Positions 6,359 through 8,901 of a stretch of 8,901 bases of DNA are shown in pieces; position 1 is the first letter of the stretch; each line of letters opens with the position of its first letter. The notes under the pieces were generated by a model. That model had not been told where the DNA came from, did not search any database, and saw only the letters and a program-made list of their open reading frames with translations. Source of the stretch: Chthoniobacter flavus (lineage in GTDB: Bacteria > Verrucomicrobiota > Verrucomicrobiia > Chthoniobacterales > Terrimicrobiaceae). Position numbers and translations under genes: made by a program. The stretch lies in contig CAMDOJ010000073.1 in NCBI GenBank assembly GCA_945903555.1, forward strand, positions 1 to 8,901. The letters run 5' to 3'.

Positions 6359-6391
6359 GAGCTTCCGCGTGAGGAAGAAATAGCAGCAGGC

Positions 6392-8803
6392 CTATTCCGG
6401 CGAGGCATTCCAGAAATGCTCGAAGGCTTCCGTCCAGTTTCTTGACTCGACTCGCACTCGCGCAGCCTTGCCCATATTAAGTCGAAGGGTGGAATCATTC
6501 GCTAACGTGCAAATGGCTTCAGTCAGTTCGGCGGCATCGTGGCCTTTGGTGATGAGGCCGTCCGTTCCGTGCTCGACGAGATCTCTGGGGCCGCCGATAT
6601 CCGAAACAATCACGGGCAACCCGCTTGATTGAGCCTCGAGGATCACGTTTCCAAAGGTATCTGTGGTGCTTGGGAAGACAAAGAAATCTGCCGACGCATA
6701 AGCGCGAGCGAGATCCTCCCCATCGAGATAGCCCGTGAAAATCGCATTAGGGAGGAGCTTTTTCATCTCGGCCATGTAGGGGCCATCGCCGACGAAGATG
6801 GGGCGCACAGGAACCTTTGAGCCCTTCAATCTGCTGGCTACTGTAACAATGAGATCGAGGTTTTTTTCCTTCGAGATTCGTCCAACGAAAAGCATGCCCA
6901 GTTCTCCTTCACCAAGGCCTCTGGCTCTCCAGAAGGTGTGGTCGCGCCGAGAGGGGTGGAATAGATGGGAATCCAAGCCGCGCGGAAGAATGCGCAATTG
7001 TTCGCGGGGAATGCCTCGGTCGATCCAGCATTTTCGGTAGTCCTCGGAGTTCACATAAATCACGTCGAGTTGGCTGTAGAACCAATGCATGAAGTTCCAA
7101 GTGAGCGTTTCCATGAAGGAATCGTCGGTGAGGATTCGAACGTATTGAGGGAAGTCGGTGTGGTAGATGCCTACGACCCGGATGCCGAGGGACTTTGCTG
7201 CTGCTAGGGCGCTCAGGCCGGTTGGTCCTGGCGTGCTGATGATCACCTCGGTGAAGCCACCCTGTTCGAGATAGTCGAAAATTTGAAGCACGGGAGGGAA
7301 GCTGAGGCGTTGCAGTTCATACTCGGGAAGCTCAAACTCTCCAATGGGTTCGAAGTTTTTGAGGGGCACCCCGTGGTCGGCAACCTCGGAGCGACAGGTG
7401 ATAATTGTGATGTCGTGCCCCGACGCCACGCCTGCGGCGGTCATCTTTCGGATCGTGGTTGCAACCCCATTGACGTCATCCAGAGTATCCGTGAACCACG
7501 CGCGACGGGTGTTTTTGAGAGGAGTTGGGATTTCGCCGATTAAAGTCAGAGAGGTCTCGCGTAACCACTCGCGGCGAGGAAGACGAAAAGCGTGAATGTA
7601 GGGGCTCAGGAGAGCGACAATCGGGGCGAGTGGAATGATTGTCTGAATGCTCTCCAGAAACTTTCCTCGAGAAATCTGCTGGATGAAATCCGTGACGAAG
7701 CGGTAGCCGATTTTGCTGGCGATGAGATTCGCCATAAGGAAGGCACGGCGTTCCGCTTCCTCTACACCCATGGTTTCGCGGGCCATGGAGGTCTTGAGGT
7801 CGGGGTGGTTTAGGGCGTCGGAGAGTTGCTTCCATAGGGAGATGTTTCCACCTTTGGCGAGATCGAAGATCTTTCCGGTGATAATCCCTTGGGCCAAAAA
7901 ACCAAACTTGTCCATAGCCGAGAACTCCGTGGGATTCTTACCTTCCATGAAGCGGGAGGTGATCTTTTCCAACAGACTCATGGTCGGATCGCCTGGACTT
8001 AATGGGAGTCGCGCCTTCGCGAATTCAAATGCGGTGCTGTAGGTGCTATGGGCCATCGCGAGTGGGGTTCCAGCTCTACCGCCAGTGGTGCAGCGTCCCT
8101 GACGAATGTTTTGCAAAAACTCTTCCGCGTTCGTGCTGGATGACGTCTCTGTGTACGCGGATCCGGGATGAGTGCCGCCATGGTCGTCCGAACCTCCGGT
8201 AAAACTCTTTTTCCAAGCCTCGTCATGAGTCGGGGCGATACCCGTGCGGGTGCTGAAAATCTCGATGTCGCGGGGGGTGAGTCCTCCAAGTAGTTGTTGC
8301 GCGGTTTGGCTGAGGAGTTGGCAATAGCGTCCGTTCAATCCCTCAAAATGACGGAACAGAAGGATGAGTTTTTGAAGATGGAGGGCCGTGAGTTTGCCGT
8401 TCACACTATGGAACGGGTGTGCCACGGAGTGGGCTATATTTTCTGTGAAGAGGTATTCGCGGAGATCGAAAATATTTTTTCGTGCCTCTTGGATCGTGCG
8501 GTGCTGGGGCTCTGTGATCCCCCAAGTGAGAACGTGGATGCGGCATTCATCGTCGGGGAAGCGGGTGCTCACTTCCTCGCCGAGGATGACTCCAGGCAAG
8601 TGCGCGATTTCTAGGCATCCGTCGATGGTGTTTTGATCCGTGATGGTCACAAAATCCATCCCAGCCGCACGGAGAGTCGAATAGAGTTTCTTCGGATCCG
8701 AATAGCTCGCCGGAAAATCCAAGCGCCTCAGCACCCAATCCGCCGCGCGCCCGCTGTGACGCGAGTAAATATGGAGATCGGCGCGGGTGTTTTTCGGTTT
8801 CAT
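6392..8803 (-). CDS. PHP-domain plus GT4 glycosyltransferase fusion protein
   Basis: The 803-residue protein has three parts. Residues 8-240 are a PHP metallophosphoesterase-like domain with DLHIYSRHS (9-17), TITDQN (53-58), EE (76-77), H90, HSVAHP (125-130) and GGSDDHGG (203-210). Two expected metal His are replaced, by Y13 and Q57. Residues about 245-425 are a mostly helical linker with a hydrophobic stretch at about 385-405. Residues about 434-800 are a GT-B glycosyltransferase of the GT4 type: FTDTLDDVNGVATTIRKM (437-454), HTDFPQYV (548-555), FVGRISKEKNLD (639-650), VGDGPY (671-676) and TDTFGNVILEA (714-724), where the usual EX7E first acid is Asp, D715. The GT half resembles enzymes that use NDP-sugars to glycosylate lipids or polysaccharides; acceptor and sugar are unknown. 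Similar PHP-GT fusions occur in other bacteria. Its start overlaps an upstream gene as ATGA. Confidence 0.9.
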   Translation of the reverse strand: MKPKNTRADLHIYSRHSGRAADWVLRRLDFPASYSDPKKLYSTLRAAGMDFVTITDQNTIDGCLEIAHLPGVILGEEVSTRFPDDECRIHVLTWGITEPQHRTIQEARKNIFDLREYLFTENIAHSVAHPFHSVNGKLTALHLQKLILLFRHFEGLNGRYCQLLSQTAQQLLGGLTPRDIEIFSTRTGIAPTHDEAWKKSFTGGSDDHGGTHPGSAYTETSSSTNAEEFLQNIRQGRCTTGGRAGTPLAMAHSTYSTAFEFAKARLPLSPGDPTMSLLEKITSRFMEGKNPTEFSAMDKFGFLAQGIITGKIFDLAKGGNISLWKQLSDALNHPDLKTSMARETMGVEEAERRAFLMANLIASKIGYRFVTDFIQQISRGKFLESIQTIIPLAPIVALLSPYIHAFRLPRREWLRETSLTLIGEIPTPLKNTRRAWFTDTLDDVNGVATTIRKMTAAGVASGHDITIITCRSEVADHGVPLKNFEPIGEFELPEYELQRLSFPPVLQIFDYLEQGGFTEVIISTPGPTGLSALAAAKSLGIRVVGIYHTDFPQYVRILTDDSFMETLTWNFMHWFYSQLDVIYVNSEDYRKCWIDRGIPREQLRILPRGLDSHLFHPSRRDHTFWRARGLGEGELGMLFVGRISKEKNLDLIVTVASRLKGSKVPVRPIFVGDGPYMAEMKKLLPNAIFTGYLDGEDLARAYASADFFVFPSTTDTFGNVILEAQSSGLPVIVSDIGGPRDLVEHGTDGLITKGHDAAELTEAICTLANDSTLRLNMGKAARVRVESRNWTEAFEHFWNASPE

Positions 8804-8901
8804 GGATTCAATCGCTGGATTTCAAGCCAATGCTGATACGTCATCGCTTGCCTTCGAGCAAGCGCCGTGCTTGCGAGATGCAAAATCTGTGATCGGATAG
8901 C
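8800..8901 (-). CDS. 3' end of an unidentified gene (partial, cut by window edge)
   Basis: From the right edge a frame stays open for 33 codons to a TGA at 8802-8800, ending AMTYQHWLEIQRLNP. The TGA shares the four bases ATGA with the start of the PHP-GT gene, matching the two other ATGA junctions in this window. That overlap, and the absence of stops, is the evidence that it is real. The piece shows no motif I can name. It probably belongs to the same operon as the PHP-GT gene. Confidence 0.55.
   Translation of the reverse strand, partial: AIRSQILHLASTALARRQAMTYQHWLEIQRLNP

Noticed and set aside
6362..6377. CTTCC-GCGTGA-GGAAG hairpin in the gap between pgsA and the PHP-GT gene
   Set aside because: A five-pair stem with no T-run on either strand does not support a terminator call, although the position between convergent genes would fit one.
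6629..8636. Several plus-strand frames opposite the PHP-GT gene, up to 109 codons
   Set aside because: They are antisense shadows of one long, well-supported coding frame and show no recognisable domains.

Overview
This is an ordinary-looking stretch of bacterial core chromosome of moderate G+C, with no mobile element, phage, CRISPR array or rRNA. The start of lpxA points to a Gram-negative cell with lipid A. The order tRNA-Thr, tuf, tRNA-Trp, secE, nusG, a Lys-rich DUF2934 protein, near-absence of Shine-Dalgarno sites and a PHP plus glycosyltransferase fusion would fit the Verrucomicrobiota/PVC group. That placement is inference and only moderately to weakly supported.

Layout. At the left edge, radC and lpxA run on the minus strand and overlap by the four bases ATGA. 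A 294-base gap then holds a candidate promoter and A/T-rich inverted repeats. It leads on the plus strand into tRNA-Thr(GGU), tuf (EF-Tu), tRNA-Trp(CCA), secE and nusG, a translation, secretion and transcription cluster that looks like one transcription unit. A strong hairpin terminator follows nusG directly, so rplK does not follow as it usually does. Converging on it from the minus strand are a small four-helix membrane protein of the phage-holin-4_2 (YvlD-like) family and trpF, again joined by an ATGA overlap.

The plus strand then carries a Lys/Ala/Pro-rich DUF2934 protein, a gamma-class carbonic anhydrase and pgsA (phosphatidylglycerophosphate synthase), with gaps of 58 and 59 bases. The right quarter is one large minus-strand gene for an 803-residue protein, an N-terminal PHP domain joined to a C-terminal GT4 glycosyltransferase. 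It overlaps by ATGA the 3' end of a further, unidentified gene cut by the window edge.

How the genes work together. tuf, secE, nusG and the two tRNAs serve protein synthesis, Sec export and transcription elongation. lpxA, pgsA and possibly the PHP-GT protein serve envelope lipids and glycoconjugates. I see no dedicated new multi-gene system. The items most worth a second look are the altered metal-site motifs in the PHP domain, the lack of Shine-Dalgarno sites combined with repeated ATGA coupling, a possible leaderless promoter, and the terminator that isolates nusG from the ribosomal protein genes.
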